A stretch of 64,000 bases of DNA from Phycisphaerales bacterium (GCA_020639095.1 JACKHH010000010.1:1-64000); one strand, 5' to 3'. Shown: positions 53,592 through 63,000, counted from the first letter of the stretch. The notes: generated by a model not told the origin, from the sequence alone. Translations and numbers: made by a program.

Positions 53592-54978
53592 AGCGCGCCG
53601 TCTGAGTCAGCACACACCGATCGTGCACGGCATTCAGCGATTCGATTTCGAATGTGAGCAGCGCCTCACCCGGCAACTTCATTTCCGCGCGCAACTCAAC
53701 CGAGCGATTCTGTATCACGCGCGTCACGCGCCAGAAGTCCAGCGCGTCGCCGTACGCCAATTTGTCAGGATCACGTCGTCCACGACGCAGGCCGGGCCCA
53801 CCGATGAGCTTGTCCATCCAACCGCGAATATGCCATAACCAATCGGCTGCATAGTAACCGCGCTCTCCGCCAATCCGAGTTACAGCGCGGAACACGGCAC
53901 GGGGTGCGGCATTGACTTCAATGCGTCGCTTATCAACAAACACTTTCCCACCAGCCCAGTCAGGATCGCCCGCAATGGGGCCCGCGTCCGACCAGATCGT
54001 CTCGACATCGCGTCCTCTGATCCTCCCCAATGCGGCCTTGATTGCTTCACGGATGGTCAATAGGTCTTGGGGCATGCGCCTGGCTGCCTCGTCGTCGCGG
54101 CACACCACGCGATTCTTCAGGCCTTCGGCGAGCGGCCTGGCGATCCGATGGCTGATCGGCGTAACCAGGTGAATCCAAAGAGAACTTAGCCTGGGCGTGA
54201 GTACGGGTACGGGAATGACCCGGCGCTTGCGCAGTCCCAATTCCTCGGCCATGATTTGCATCATTTCGCGATAGGTCGCAACTTCAGGGCCGCCGATGTC
54301 GAGCGTGCGGCCTAACGTTTCCGGTTCGTCAAGGCAAGCGACCAGGTAGTGCAGAACGTTGCGGACCGCGATTGGCTGACATTCCGTGCTGACCCAGCGG
54401 GGCGTGATCATCACGGGGAGGCGTTCCACCAGGTATCGGAGGATCTCAAACGACGCTGAGCCGGACCCGACAATCATGGCTGCGCGCAAAACAGTCACCG
54501 GGAGGCCGCCCGCGGCAAGCGCGGATTCGACTTCGCGGCGCGAGGCAAGATGCTCGCTCAATGTTGGTCCCGTCTCACCCAGTCCGCCCAGGTAGATAAT
54601 GCGTTTGACGCGACTTTGCGCGGCGGCCGTCGCGAAGGTGCTTGCCAATTGCCGATCCCGCTCACGGTACACAGCGCCGGCCGATTCCATTGAATGGATC
54701 AAGTAATAGGCGGCTGTGCAACCTGCTAACGCCGTCGCGACGGTTTTCTGATCCGCGACATTTCCCGCAATGATTTGAACCTGCGGATCACTCGCCCATT
54801 GGCGCGACGCTATTTTGCGCGCATCGCGAACGAGGCAACGCACGGGAAACCCGGCAGCAAGCAACCGAGGAACCAAACGCCCACCGATGTATCCCGTGGC
54901 GCCGGTGACCAGAATGCGTCGATGATACCTGTCCAGTGTTTTATTCATCAACGTCCGGGTGAAGCGGTCCGCATCCAA
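53449..54978 (-). CDS. SDR-family oxidoreductase fused to DUF2867
   Basis: 509 residues; ATG 54948 is an alternative start. The N-terminal half is an NAD(P)-binding atypical SDR/NmrA-like domain (ILVTGATGYIGGRLVPRLL, VKRIIYLGGLGE). The C-terminal half (PRAVFRAVTRIGGERGYYAADWLWHIRGWMDKLIGG) is DUF2867. This two-domain family is known from light-induced gene clusters of other bacteria. It is separate from the sigma operon but on the same strand, so a common promoter type may be expected. Substrate unknown. Confidence 0.88.
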   Translation of the reverse strand: MDADRFTRTLMNKTLDRYHRRILVTGATGYIGGRLVPRLLAAGFPVRCLVRDARKIASRQWASDPQVQIIAGNVADQKTVATALAGCTAAYYLIHSMESAGAVYRERDRQLASTFATAAAQSRVKRIIYLGGLGETGPTLSEHLASRREVESALAAGGLPVTVLRAAMIVGSGSASFEILRYLVERLPVMITPRWVSTECQPIAVRNVLHYLVACLDEPETLGRTLDIGGPEVATYREMMQIMAEELGLRKRRVIPVPVLTPRLSSLWIHLVTPISHRIARPLAEGLKNRVVCRDDEAARRMPQDLLTIREAIKAALGRIRGRDVETIWSDAGPIAGDPDWAGGKVFVDKRRIEVNAAPRAVFRAVTRIGGERGYYAADWLWHIRGWMDKLIGGPGLRRGRRDPDKLAYGDALDFWRVTRVIQNRSVELRAEMKLPGEALLTFEIESLNAVHDRCVLTQTARFKPKGLLGLAYWYAVVPLHGIVFAGMLRGIRQAAESFAPDGEVLGTV

Positions 54979-55109
54979 TCGCTCGTAACGCCGGGTTCAC
55001 GTCGACGTAGCTGTTATCAACATGCACCTTCGTGTGCCATGTTCTAGATGCTTGTCGTGTTCGGCGAGGCGGATGGACTCGAACGGGCAAGCGAAGTGTT
55101 GTCATTTGC

Positions 55110-56327
55110 CTAGGCGCCTTTCAGCCGAAGCGCAAAGAGCGCGAAGTCCGTTCGCACATAGAGCATGTCCTTGTCAAAGGCCATGGGCGATTCAACCCGT
55201 ACGCCGCCGCTTGCATCGTACAAGGGAATCTCAGACAACAACACGAATTCCTCCGCATCCGGTCTGGCGATGAGCAACTTTCCATCTCGGTCGGCCAATA
55301 GCACCAAGAAGTCGCCAACCAGTATCGGGAACATGTCGCGCCGCTCGATCCAGGCGAGTTCGCCAGTGCTCCCGTCGAGAGCGGTCAGTCTTCGCGAGTG
55401 ATTGCCATAGATCATGCCGTTGAAATACACGATAGGATTAATCGTTCCTCCCAATTGAGTGCTCTTCCATTCGACTCGGGGATCAATCTTCCCATCTTGC
55501 GAAATCAAACGAATCATCAGGCATTGGTCGCTACTTGACAGCAGAATTCGATCTGGTGGCAAGAGCATGGGTGTCCACGATCCCGCTTCCGAAATCGAGA
55601 GGTCCCACAACTGCTCACCCGTTGCGGCATTCACCGCATAGACCGCTTGCGGCGCTTGCGACACAACTTGCGGGATTCCCACCAAGGTCGCAGCCGCAGG
55701 CGAGGAATAGCCAATCAGCGTGCTCCTCACGCTCCATTGCAACTCGCCGGATGTGCGATCAAAGGAAATCAGGTTTCCCGAACGGATCAGGCCGGATCCT
55801 CCAGCCTCTACGATCACCGAATTACCAAACAGCAAGGGCGAGGACGCAAAGCCATAATGCGGCTCGCTTGCGCCATACCCTGCCTTCAGATGCTTTTCCC
55901 AACGAACGCTTCCGTTCGTCACAGCAAGACAGGAAAGCCGCCCCTGGGCATTGATGGCATATACTGAGCGGTCATCCAAGGCCGGCGTGGAAAGGGGGCC
56001 ATCAATCGATCCGTCATGACCTTTGTGCTTGCGGCCGACGGCGTACCGCCAGCGTTCCTTTCCAGTAGTGGCATCGAGCACGATGGCGAAGTCCTCGCGC
56101 CCATCGTTCATCATGGTCGCAACGGCATCGCCCTGAACGGTCACGGATGAGTACCCGCTTCCCAATGGTACGCGCCAAGCCAATTCGAACTCCGGAGCCG
56201 CGCCAGTCCAATGCGTGAAAGAAGCCGCATTCTGGCGACTTGCCCCTCCAAGCCACTGATTCCAACCCGCCGAATCTGCGGCCAGGCAGCCCGCGACAAT
56301 CGTGGCAACAACAGCTGGTGAAATCAT
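55110..56327 (-). CDS. PQQ-binding-like beta-propeller exported protein
   Basis: About 405 residues from ATG 56327 (GGAG 8 nt upstream). A signal peptide ISPAVVATIVAGCLAADSAG, then the mature start WNQWLGGASRQN, a common opening of such planctomycete proteins. Repeated propeller strands are visible: FAIVLDATTGKERWRYAVG, SVYAINAQGRLSCLAVTNGSVRWEK, AVYAVNAATGEQLWDLSI and LTALDGSTGELAWIERR, consistent with an eight-bladed quinoprotein-like propeller. No dehydrogenase motif is seen, so it is probably a structural or binding protein (the BamB-like type). Upstream is the IS remnant. Confidence 0.82.
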   Translation of the reverse strand: MISPAVVATIVAGCLAADSAGWNQWLGGASRQNAASFTHWTGAAPEFELAWRVPLGSGYSSVTVQGDAVATMMNDGREDFAIVLDATTGKERWRYAVGRKHKGHDGSIDGPLSTPALDDRSVYAINAQGRLSCLAVTNGSVRWEKHLKAGYGASEPHYGFASSPLLFGNSVIVEAGGSGLIRSGNLISFDRTSGELQWSVRSTLIGYSSPAAATLVGIPQVVSQAPQAVYAVNAATGEQLWDLSISEAGSWTPMLLPPDRILLSSSDQCLMIRLISQDGKIDPRVEWKSTQLGGTINPIVYFNGMIYGNHSRRLTALDGSTGELAWIERRDMFPILVGDFLVLLADRDGKLLIARPDAEEFVLLSEIPLYDASGGVRVESPMAFDKDMLYVRTDFALFALRLKGA

Positions 56328-56544
56328 GTCGTTGGCTCCGAAGGGGCTATCGACGCTACTCCAGGCCTCCCTCGCATGAATTCGAAGTGACGGCGCGGAT
56401 AGATTCAGAACCAACGAGAATTCCGCACCAATGTCCGGTTAGGATCATGGTTACGCGCCGTAAGCTCCCTATAACCTATCCCAGCACCTTGTTGAGTGGT
56501 TGTAGCGTGCAACCAAGTTGCAGGAAGCCTTGAAGCATCGTTGT

Positions 56545-56745
56545 CTATTCTTCCAAACGGATGCACAAACGTCGGTAGTGCTCGATCCAACCGATGGTCC
56601 GTTCGACCGTCCAGCGCCATTTGCACCTGCGAAGCGACCGGCCATCCTGGGTCTTGTGCTTCTTCTTACGATTGCGCCGGTGCGGGGGCGATCAACTCGA
56701 TGCCTTGTGCATCCAGTTCAGCGTCGAGCGCGTCGCAGTCGTACC
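56545..56745 (-). pseudogene. Decayed IS5-family transposase fragment
   Basis: The minus strand reads GYDCDALDAELDAQGIELIAP, then, after a one-base shift near the G-run at 56683-56687, HRRNRKKKHKTQDGR, RCKWRWTVERTIGW and IEHYRRLCIRLEE before TAG at 56547-56545. This is the C-terminal part of an IS5-group (DDE) transposase, including the conserved R-W-x-V-E-R-T segment with the catalytic Glu. The N-terminal half is missing or unrecognisable, and no terminal repeats or target duplications were found. The fragment is inactive and probably old. Confidence 0.75.
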
Positions 56746-56901
56746 CTGCGCCTCGGCGCCGTCAGCCGGCACGCTTGCATGGCGAGCATGACGCGCTGGG
56801 TTTCCTGAAGTTCCCGTCGCATTGTTCAAGACGAACAGCAAATCGCTTGAGAACGCAGCGTTACTACTGTTCAGTCCTTAGCGCGACCCTCCCAATTGAG
56901 A

Positions 56902-57573
56902 TCACAAATCGTCACCTACACCCGCTCGCTCAGTGATCTGAATGGGTATTTGGACTTCGCCGTACCGCAAGAACCATGGCACAAACGGGCTATTGTAACC
57001 CAGATAGCGCGGCGGGCCAACGATGCGAACGCGCTGCTTGTTTGCGATTGTCCACGCAATCAGCTTGGCCCTTGCACTCTCAAAACGTGCATCGGTGTAG
57101 CTACCACGGACACCGATCGAAACCACGGTCATTGCAGACACGTCGTCAACCACGACGCGCTGATCTGCTTCATCCGCGCCGGGTTGGCCCCAAGAACGCT
57201 GACCGTAGAGGAATGCCATCGACGACGCTCCCCATTCAGAGCCATCGCCAGGAGTATTATCAGAGCTCGCATACCCCATCTCAACTGGTGCGGTCATTGG
57301 AATGTCGTTGCGCTTGATGTGGTCAAAGAGTGGCCGAAACATGCTGCTGGAGGTGCGCTCGACTACACCCTCACGGGCTTGTACCCGCGCCAGGCGATAC
57401 GCCGGATACTCCTTGACGATGATTTCACCTACCGGCCCCGGTTTCGGAAAACCCTCAGGCAACGTCGCTTCTTTGAACATGAACGGGCTCATGGCGCAGC
57501 CATTACTCGCGCAGCCAACCAACAGGCAAGAAACCGTCAATCGTCGTAGATCACTACTTCGCATGATATCCAT
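56902..57573 (-). CDS. SOUL family haem-binding lipoprotein
   Basis: 223 residues. Signal-like N-terminus with a lipobox-like VGCA. The SOUL signature is visible: EYPAYRLARVQ, FRPLFDHIKRNDIPMTAPVEMGY, and YLGYNSPFVPWFLRYGEVQIPI. SOUL proteins bind haem or tetrapyrroles. Start ATG 57573, with ATG 57564 an alternative. It is on the same strand as the SDR-DUF2867 and propeller genes and may belong to the same tetrapyrrole/light-related stress group, though that is an inference. Confidence 0.88.
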   Translation of the reverse strand: MDIMRSSDLRRLTVSCLLVGCASNGCAMSPFMFKEATLPEGFPKPGPVGEIIVKEYPAYRLARVQAREGVVERTSSSMFRPLFDHIKRNDIPMTAPVEMGYASSDNTPGDGSEWGASSMAFLYGQRSWGQPGADEADQRVVVDDVSAMTVVSIGVRGSYTDARFESARAKLIAWTIANKQRVRIVGPPRYLGYNSPFVPWFLRYGEVQIPIQITERAGVGDDL

Positions 57574-58200
57574 CCCATGAGCGCGTCGCCATCACTCGGT
57601 TTTCAAGCATCGCGTTGTTATCGAGCCAGCCCGAGCGCTCCAATCAGCTAGACCATCAAGCCACAAGCAAGCCCTAACCGAACGGCTGCGTCGCAACTGC
57701 GTTCAGCGCCAGGTCAGGATACGACCCGACGTACGGCGTAGGAACGGGCATTCGCCATTGGTCATCGCTCCGTGAGCAGTGCTTCTCCACCTTCCCGGTC
57801 GGAACACCTTGCGGCCGGTAAGGGTCCGACCGGTGACCTTGACGCCATGGCCCGTGAACCTCTCCATCGCAGGCGGATGCGAGCGCTTTTCGCTGGCCTG
57901 CGAGCGGCCAACTTTGACTTCTCCTCCCACGATTTCGCAAAGCGGGCACGCGCGGATTCAGCAGTCGTCATTATCCCGCTTGGCGGGGGAGCAATTCGCA
58001 CAATTTGCCGTTCGAAGCACTCGCTGTGTGCAGCCAATACCGGCAAGGAAGATCGTCGATCCCGGCTGGGTGCGTTTCCGTCGCCTCGTCTTGCACGGAC
58101 ATGACTCGGATATCGTGAAGTGCGCGATTGAAGCCGGCAAGAGTCCCGGGGATCACCTGGGCGAAAGGGGATCACTCAACTTGCGATTCGCCAGGGACGG
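57574..58200. other. Gene-free stretch
   Basis: About 625 bp with only short, unconvincing frames on both strands. Near the IS remnant. No homology, RNA or terminator was recognised; probably decayed sequence. Confidence 0.4.
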
Positions 58201-59112
58201 CTATCTTGCGGGCTCGACGAACATTTTCTGGCGCGCCGAATTGGTGAGCGCGAGGACGCCGGGGTTGCGGATTTTGCGTTCCATGGAAATCGCGTAGAAT
58301 TGCTCGCGGACTTCTTCGATTCTGCCGACGACGCGCACCTTGTATTGCTCACAAACCTCTTGCTCGATAACCGAGGGACCCACAAAGAGCCCGAGCCCCT
58401 GCTGACCGAATATCTTCTTGAGGGCGCTGTCCTCAAACTGACCGACAATCCGCGGGCCAATCTCGTGAATCTCAAACCAATGATCCAGTGCGCGGCGAAG
58501 TGCCGTTCCTGAAGTCGGCACCAACCATGGCGCGTTGATCGTCGATTGGGGGAATCGGCGCCGGTACTTTTGAGCGAGGCGCGGAGCCGCAAAAACGGAC
58601 ACGCCGCATTCACCCAGCAGGTGGTTGAATCCGCGAATCCCCACATTTGCCCCGATCGGCGCGTCGGAAATGACGACATCCAATTCATGAATCGATAGCT
58701 GCGCCAACAGTTGGTCGGATTTGCCTTCGGTACAGATTATCTCAAGATGCTCGGGGTCGGCGAGCGCGGGCATCAGCAGTTGATAGGCGATTAACTTGGG
58801 AACGACATCCGCGACGCCCACGTGTAGTCGTATGGCCCGCCCCGTAGGCCGACCCTGTACCGTATCAACCAAGTCGCGGCCAAGTGAGAAGATGTCATCG
58901 GCAAACCGGTAGACAATCCGACCGGTGTCGGTGAGTTGCATTTTTCGTCGCGAGCGATCAAACAGCTCCACCCCCAGCGTATTCTCAAGCACGCGGATTT
59001 GTGCGGAGATCGTCGGTTGGGCAAGGTTCAACTGCGCGCAGGCTGCCGCGACACTGCCTTCGCGCGCGACGGTCCAGAAGTAAAGAAGATGATGGTAGTT
59101 CAGCCAATGCAC
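58201..59112 (-). CDS. nhaR: LysR-type regulator, NhaR-like
   Basis: 303 residues. The N-terminus HWLNYHHLLYFWTVAREGSVAAACAQLNLAQPTISAQIRVLE is the NhaR form of the LysR winged helix (LNYHHLYYFW). The effector domain follows (LHVGVADVVPKLIAYQLLMPAL and LDVVISDAP). NhaR proteins regulate sodium/proton antiporters and, in some bacteria, surface polysaccharide genes. No antiporter gene is near. It is divergent from the HPF-like gene; an AT-rich palindrome in the shared interval may be its binding site. Confidence 0.9.
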   Translation of the reverse strand: MHWLNYHHLLYFWTVAREGSVAAACAQLNLAQPTISAQIRVLENTLGVELFDRSRRKMQLTDTGRIVYRFADDIFSLGRDLVDTVQGRPTGRAIRLHVGVADVVPKLIAYQLLMPALADPEHLEIICTEGKSDQLLAQLSIHELDVVISDAPIGANVGIRGFNHLLGECGVSVFAAPRLAQKYRRRFPQSTINAPWLVPTSGTALRRALDHWFEIHEIGPRIVGQFEDSALKKIFGQQGLGLFVGPSVIEQEVCEQYKVRVVGRIEEVREQFYAISMERKIRNPGVLALTNSARQKMFVEPAR

Positions 59113-59270
59113 CGGCGCAGATTAATCGTATTTCACGATCTTTCAACCATTTATCATCCATAAAGGCGAAGCATCTCCACCTCGGGGCGAGTGGACGAGC
59201 ACGTCAAGTAGGCGGCTGGATATAGCGAAGGTCTGTGGCGGTTTGACCCTCGCACCGACGGTTTTTCATC

Positions 59271-59301
59271 GATAATTTCGATGCGTTATCACGAAATTAT
59301 C
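59271..59301. promoter_or_regulatory. AT-rich inverted repeat in a divergent region
   Basis: GATAATTTCG (59271-59280) and CGAAATTATC (59292-59301) form a perfect 10-bp inverted repeat with an 11-nt spacer. A second, overlapping repeat is CATCGA (59267-59272) and TCGATG (59278-59283). The region lies between the NhaR-like gene and the HPF-like gene. The size and T-N11-A-like arrangement suit a LysR-type operator. A run TATTTTTC follows, so a terminator-like role cannot be excluded. Confidence 0.5.
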
Positions 59302-59397
59302 TATTTTTCAAGTACGAAGTGGTGCGCTACTCTCTACCTGTCGACCGGGAACATGGTACGCATGCGGAACGGAGCGCGTTGCAGAAGGAGATGATCC

Positions 59398-59754
59398 ATG
59401 AAGCTGATTGTGAACAATCGGAATGAGCGACTGACGGACAGCCTGCGAACATTGGTGGAGCGACAGGCGGGGTACGCGTTGGGCCGATTTGAGTTGCACA
59501 TTCGTGAAGTCACCGTCCGGCTAAGCGACCTTAATGGGCCCAAAGGTGGTATCGACAAGCGTTGCAAAGTGCAGGTTGGGTTGCGGAGCGGCGGAACAAT
59601 CGTTGCGGAAGTCGATGATACGGAGTTCGAGCCCTGCATTCACCGCGTGATGGATCGGGTCTCACGACGCGTGCGGCGACACCTCGAAGTCGCGCAGACC
59701 GAGGCTCGATCTGCTGCTGCCGTGCGCAAAGACGAAACGGGCGTGGGCGGCTAG
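59398..59754 (+). CDS. HPF/RaiA-like ribosome-associated protein
   Basis: 118 residues. ATG 59398 follows AGAAGGAG. The fold of hibernation-promoting factor is suggested by MKLIVNNRNERLTDSLRTLVERQAGYALGRFELHIREVTVRLSDLNGPKGG and CKVQVGLRSGGTIVAEVDD. It lacks the long C-terminal dimerisation domain, so it is of the short type. It precedes a type I secretion-like operon by 90 bp, an unusual context for ribosome hibernation; it might instead be co-regulated with envelope stress. Confidence 0.75.
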   Translation: MKLIVNNRNERLTDSLRTLVERQAGYALGRFELHIREVTVRLSDLNGPKGGIDKRCKVQVGLRSGGTIVAEVDDTEFEPCIHRVMDRVSRRVRRHLEVAQTEARSAAAVRKDETGVGG

Positions 59755-59844
59755 ACCAGGCGCCCTACGCACACGTGGATTTTGGCGCTCTCGCGAGGAT
59801 GAGAGCATTGGAAATCGGGTGGGCCACGCAAGCCAGATGGCCCA

Positions 59845-61620
59845 ATGCTCCTGAACATCGAAGAAAACACGGCGGACTTCAGAGTTCCAGAGATGATTGC
59901 AGCAACTGCACCAATTGAACAACCGCGTACGATAAGTCCACTTCGTCGCTTACTGCGTCTGCTCGCGCCGGAGCGACGCGAGATTATCATCGTTATTGCA
60001 TTCGCGATCGGCGTGGGTGTTCTGACGTTGGCCACGCCTGTCGCAGTGCAGGCGTTGGTCAACATCGTGTCCTTCGGGGGTATGCATCAGCCACTATTGG
60101 TGCTGGCTGTGCTGCTCCTTGGGTTTCTTTCGCTTGCCGGTGCGATCCGGGCGCTCAAGGCCTACATGGTTGAAATGCTCCAGCGCCGGCTTTTTGTGCG
60201 CGTCGTGACGGACCTTGGATACCGGCTTCCGCGCGTACACGTCGAATCCTTCGACCGGAGTCACGGACCGGAGTTGGTGAACCGCTTCTTCGACGTACTG
60301 ACCGTACAGAAGGTCGGCGCGACTTTGTTGTTGGACGGTGTCGCAGTTGTCCTGCAAACAACAATCGGTCTGTTGATTCTCGCGTTCTACCATCCGTTTC
60401 TGTTGGCATTCGACGTGGTATTGATCGCCTTGATCAATGTCGTATTATTCGTCCTGGGGCGTGGCGCGGTGCGAACGGCGATCAGCGAATCCAAAGCCAA
60501 GTACGCGGTCGCTGCGTCGCTTGAGGAGATCGCTCGGAACCCGATGTCGTTCAAGCAGGTCGGCGGACCGGAGCTTGCCCGAAGTCGTGCCGACGCGCTC
60601 GCCGTGGGTTATGTCGAAGCCCGGCAAAAACATTATCGCGTGGTCTTTCGGCAGGTTGTCAGTTCATTGGCGTTGCAGGCGCTCGCCGCGACGGCCTTGC
60701 TCACGCTGGGCGGATGGCTGGTGATCAACGGCCAACTCACGCTGGGCCAACTTGTCGCGGCAGAACTCATTGTTTCCATCGTGCTCGCGTCCTTCGCCAA
60801 GCTGGGCCAGAAGCTGGAGAGCTTTTACGATTTGCTCGCCGCCGTGGACAAGCTTGGGCAGTTGCTGGACCTGCGAATGGAGCGCGACTCGGGTCATGCG
60901 CTTGCGCCGACGACACCGGGTGCCCGGCTGGAGCTGATCAACCTGGCCTTCCAATTCCCAGGCTCACGCGCTGCACTGACGAAATTCAACCTCACTGTGG
61001 AGTCTGGTGAACGTATTCGCGTCGCGGGCGGGCACGGTGCGGGAAAGAGCACGCTCGCCGACCTGCTTTACGGTCTCCGTCTGCCGACGGCGGGCCGAAT
61101 CGAGCTTGACGGCGTTGACCTGCGTGAAATCAGCCTCGCATCGTTACGCAGCCAAGTGGCGGTGGTCAAAGGCGTCGAACTGATCGAAGGCACCATTGAA
61201 GACAATATCAGCATGGGGCGGCAGGAGGTTTCCGCCGGCGACATTCGCGCTGCGTTGGATGCCATCGGCATACTGACCGAGATTCGCGAGTTACCCGACG
61301 GATTGGGTACGGTGCTCAACTCGAATGGCGCGCCGCTCTCATCCGGTACCTCTCGTCGGTTGATGCTTGCACGTGCCATCGCCGGCAAGCCTCGTCTGAT
61401 CGTAATCGATGACTTTCTTGAAGATCTCGACCACGAAGCGGGGCAACGGGCGCTGGCGGCACTGATTGATCCAAATGCGCCATGGACGCTGGTTTTGATG
61501 AGTCGTTCTGGTGATTCAAACGACCCGATACCTCGAACTGTTGAATTGCGCGATCCTGATCCCGTGTACGAAGACGCGAGCGACGATACCCATGCCAGTA
61601 TGGAGGTTGCGTCATCATGA
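59845..61620 (+). CDS. ABC transporter (permease-ATPase fusion) with degenerate nucleotide-binding domain
   Basis: 591 residues. The N-terminal half is a six-helix permease (IIIVIAFAIGVGVLTLATPVAVQALVNIV and following) of the type I exporter kind without a peptidase domain. The ATPase half has an intact Walker A (GGHGAGKST), but the other motifs deviate: Q-loop Gln is Lys (VVKGVELIEGTI), the signature reads LSSGTSRR instead of LSGGQ, Walker B ends IDD instead of DE, and the H-loop His is Arg (LVLMSRSG). ATP hydrolysis by this protein alone is doubtful. It overlaps the HlyD-like gene (ATGA), so it is part of one transport operon. Confidence 0.88.
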   Translation: MLLNIEENTADFRVPEMIAATAPIEQPRTISPLRRLLRLLAPERREIIIVIAFAIGVGVLTLATPVAVQALVNIVSFGGMHQPLLVLAVLLLGFLSLAGAIRALKAYMVEMLQRRLFVRVVTDLGYRLPRVHVESFDRSHGPELVNRFFDVLTVQKVGATLLLDGVAVVLQTTIGLLILAFYHPFLLAFDVVLIALINVVLFVLGRGAVRTAISESKAKYAVAASLEEIARNPMSFKQVGGPELARSRADALAVGYVEARQKHYRVVFRQVVSSLALQALAATALLTLGGWLVINGQLTLGQLVAAELIVSIVLASFAKLGQKLESFYDLLAAVDKLGQLLDLRMERDSGHALAPTTPGARLELINLAFQFPGSRAALTKFNLTVESGERIRVAGGHGAGKSTLADLLYGLRLPTAGRIELDGVDLREISLASLRSQVAVVKGVELIEGTIEDNISMGRQEVSAGDIRAALDAIGILTEIRELPDGLGTVLNSNGAPLSSGTSRRLMLARAIAGKPRLIVIDDFLEDLDHEAGQRALAALIDPNAPWTLVLMSRSGDSNDPIPRTVELRDPDPVYEDASDDTHASMEVASS

Positions 61621-62969
61621 ACAAGCAGGCAACCGCGCAAGATTTTGAAACGTTCGGAACGCTCTATGTCGATCCGCGATCGCGGGCACTGGCACTGGTC
61701 CGCCCATCGCGGTGGATAGGTCGCGCGGCGCTCGTCATGGCGATTTGTTTTGTCCTCGGCCCCTGCGCGATGATGTTTGCACCGTGGCAGCAGAATCTAC
61801 GCGGCGCCGGACGCGTGATTGCCTACGCGCCCCTTGACCGACAGCAGCAGATCGAAGCGCCGATCGGGGGGCGTATCGTTCGCTGGTGGGTGCAGGAAGG
61901 CAGTTTGGTCAGCGAGGGTGATCCGTTGCTGGAAATCAGCGATATTGACCCCAATCTGATCACGCGGCTTGGGCAGGAAAAAAGCGCACTGGAAGGCAAG
62001 CTTTCAGCCACGGACCAGATTGCCAGATCATACGAAGACCAGATCGTCAATCTTGAGTCCACGCGCGATCTGGCCGTAGCTGCCGCCACGTTTCGGCTTG
62101 AGACCAGTCGGCAGAAGATTCGGGCTGCCGAGGAGTCTCTTGCGGCGGCGGAGGCAGCCCATGTCGCAGCCAAGGCGCAGTTTGAACGCAACAGGAATCT
62201 GTTGTCCGACGGCATCGTCTCTCGGCGGCAGTTCGAGGTGGCTGAACGCGATCTCGAGCAAGCGCGAACGGCCGTGAATCGCGCGCTGGCTGATTTGGAG
62301 GGCGCCCGGGCTGACCTGCGCGCGTCGGAACAAGAACTTGCCAAAATTCGGGCAGATCAACAGGCCAAAATCGCATCCGCGCGCGCATCGCTCAACGACG
62401 CCTACGGAAAGTCGGAAGACATTCGTGCGAGCCTCGCTAAGTTGGAAGTGCAAATCGCACGACAGCAATCGCAATTGGTGACGGCGCCGCGCGGTGGAAC
62501 CGTATTTCGTCTGGTCGCGAATCAGGGAGGTGAGATCGTCAAATCCGGTGATTCCTTACTGACGTTGGTGCCCGCGACGAATGATCGCGCGGTGGAGATT
62601 TGGGTAAATGGAAATGATGCACCGCTGATCAGCGAGGGGGCCCCCGTGCGACTGCAATTCGAGGGATGGCCCGCGGTTCAGTTCGCAGGGTGGCCATCGG
62701 TCGCAGTGGGAACGTTTGGAGGAAAGGTATCGCTGATGGACGCGACGGACGATGGTCAGGGCAAATTCCGGCTGCTGGTCGTACCCGACGAGTCGGAACA
62801 AAGTTGGCCTGATGCACGTTTCCTGCGCCAGGGCGTTCGCGCCAAGGGATGGGTGCTGCTGAAACAGGTTTCGTTGGGCTATGAGGTTTGGCGACAGCTT
62901 AACGGCTTTCCGCCAGTGATTGAGCCGAAAGAGCCAAAGTCCATGGTTGCGCGCAAGCGACTGAAATGA
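61617..62969 (+). CDS. HlyD-family membrane fusion protein
   Basis: 450 residues. An N-terminal membrane helix (AALVMAICFVLGPCAMMFAPW, about residues 37-57), a split biotinyl-lipoyl domain (APIGGRIVRWWVQEGSLVSEGDPLLEI and VTAPRGGTVFRLVANQGGEIVKSG), a long coiled coil between them (about residues 115-285), and a beta-barrel region. It links the inner-membrane ABC protein to an outer-membrane channel. ATG 61617 overlaps the ABC stop. Together with the next gene it makes a complete type I-like export set. Confidence 0.93.
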   Translation: MNKQATAQDFETFGTLYVDPRSRALALVRPSRWIGRAALVMAICFVLGPCAMMFAPWQQNLRGAGRVIAYAPLDRQQQIEAPIGGRIVRWWVQEGSLVSEGDPLLEISDIDPNLITRLGQEKSALEGKLSATDQIARSYEDQIVNLESTRDLAVAAATFRLETSRQKIRAAEESLAAAEAAHVAAKAQFERNRNLLSDGIVSRRQFEVAERDLEQARTAVNRALADLEGARADLRASEQELAKIRADQQAKIASARASLNDAYGKSEDIRASLAKLEVQIARQQSQLVTAPRGGTVFRLVANQGGEIVKSGDSLLTLVPATNDRAVEIWVNGNDAPLISEGAPVRLQFEGWPAVQFAGWPSVAVGTFGGKVSLMDATDDGQGKFRLLVVPDESEQSWPDARFLRQGVRAKGWVLLKQVSLGYEVWRQLNGFPPVIEPKEPKSMVARKRLK

Positions 62970-63000
62970 TGGCTTGCAGTGGGAACCCCTAAATAACCCA

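Noticed and set aside
57703..57930. Minus-strand frame in the gene-free interval before the LysR gene
   Set aside because: Short, Arg-rich, without homology or start signal.
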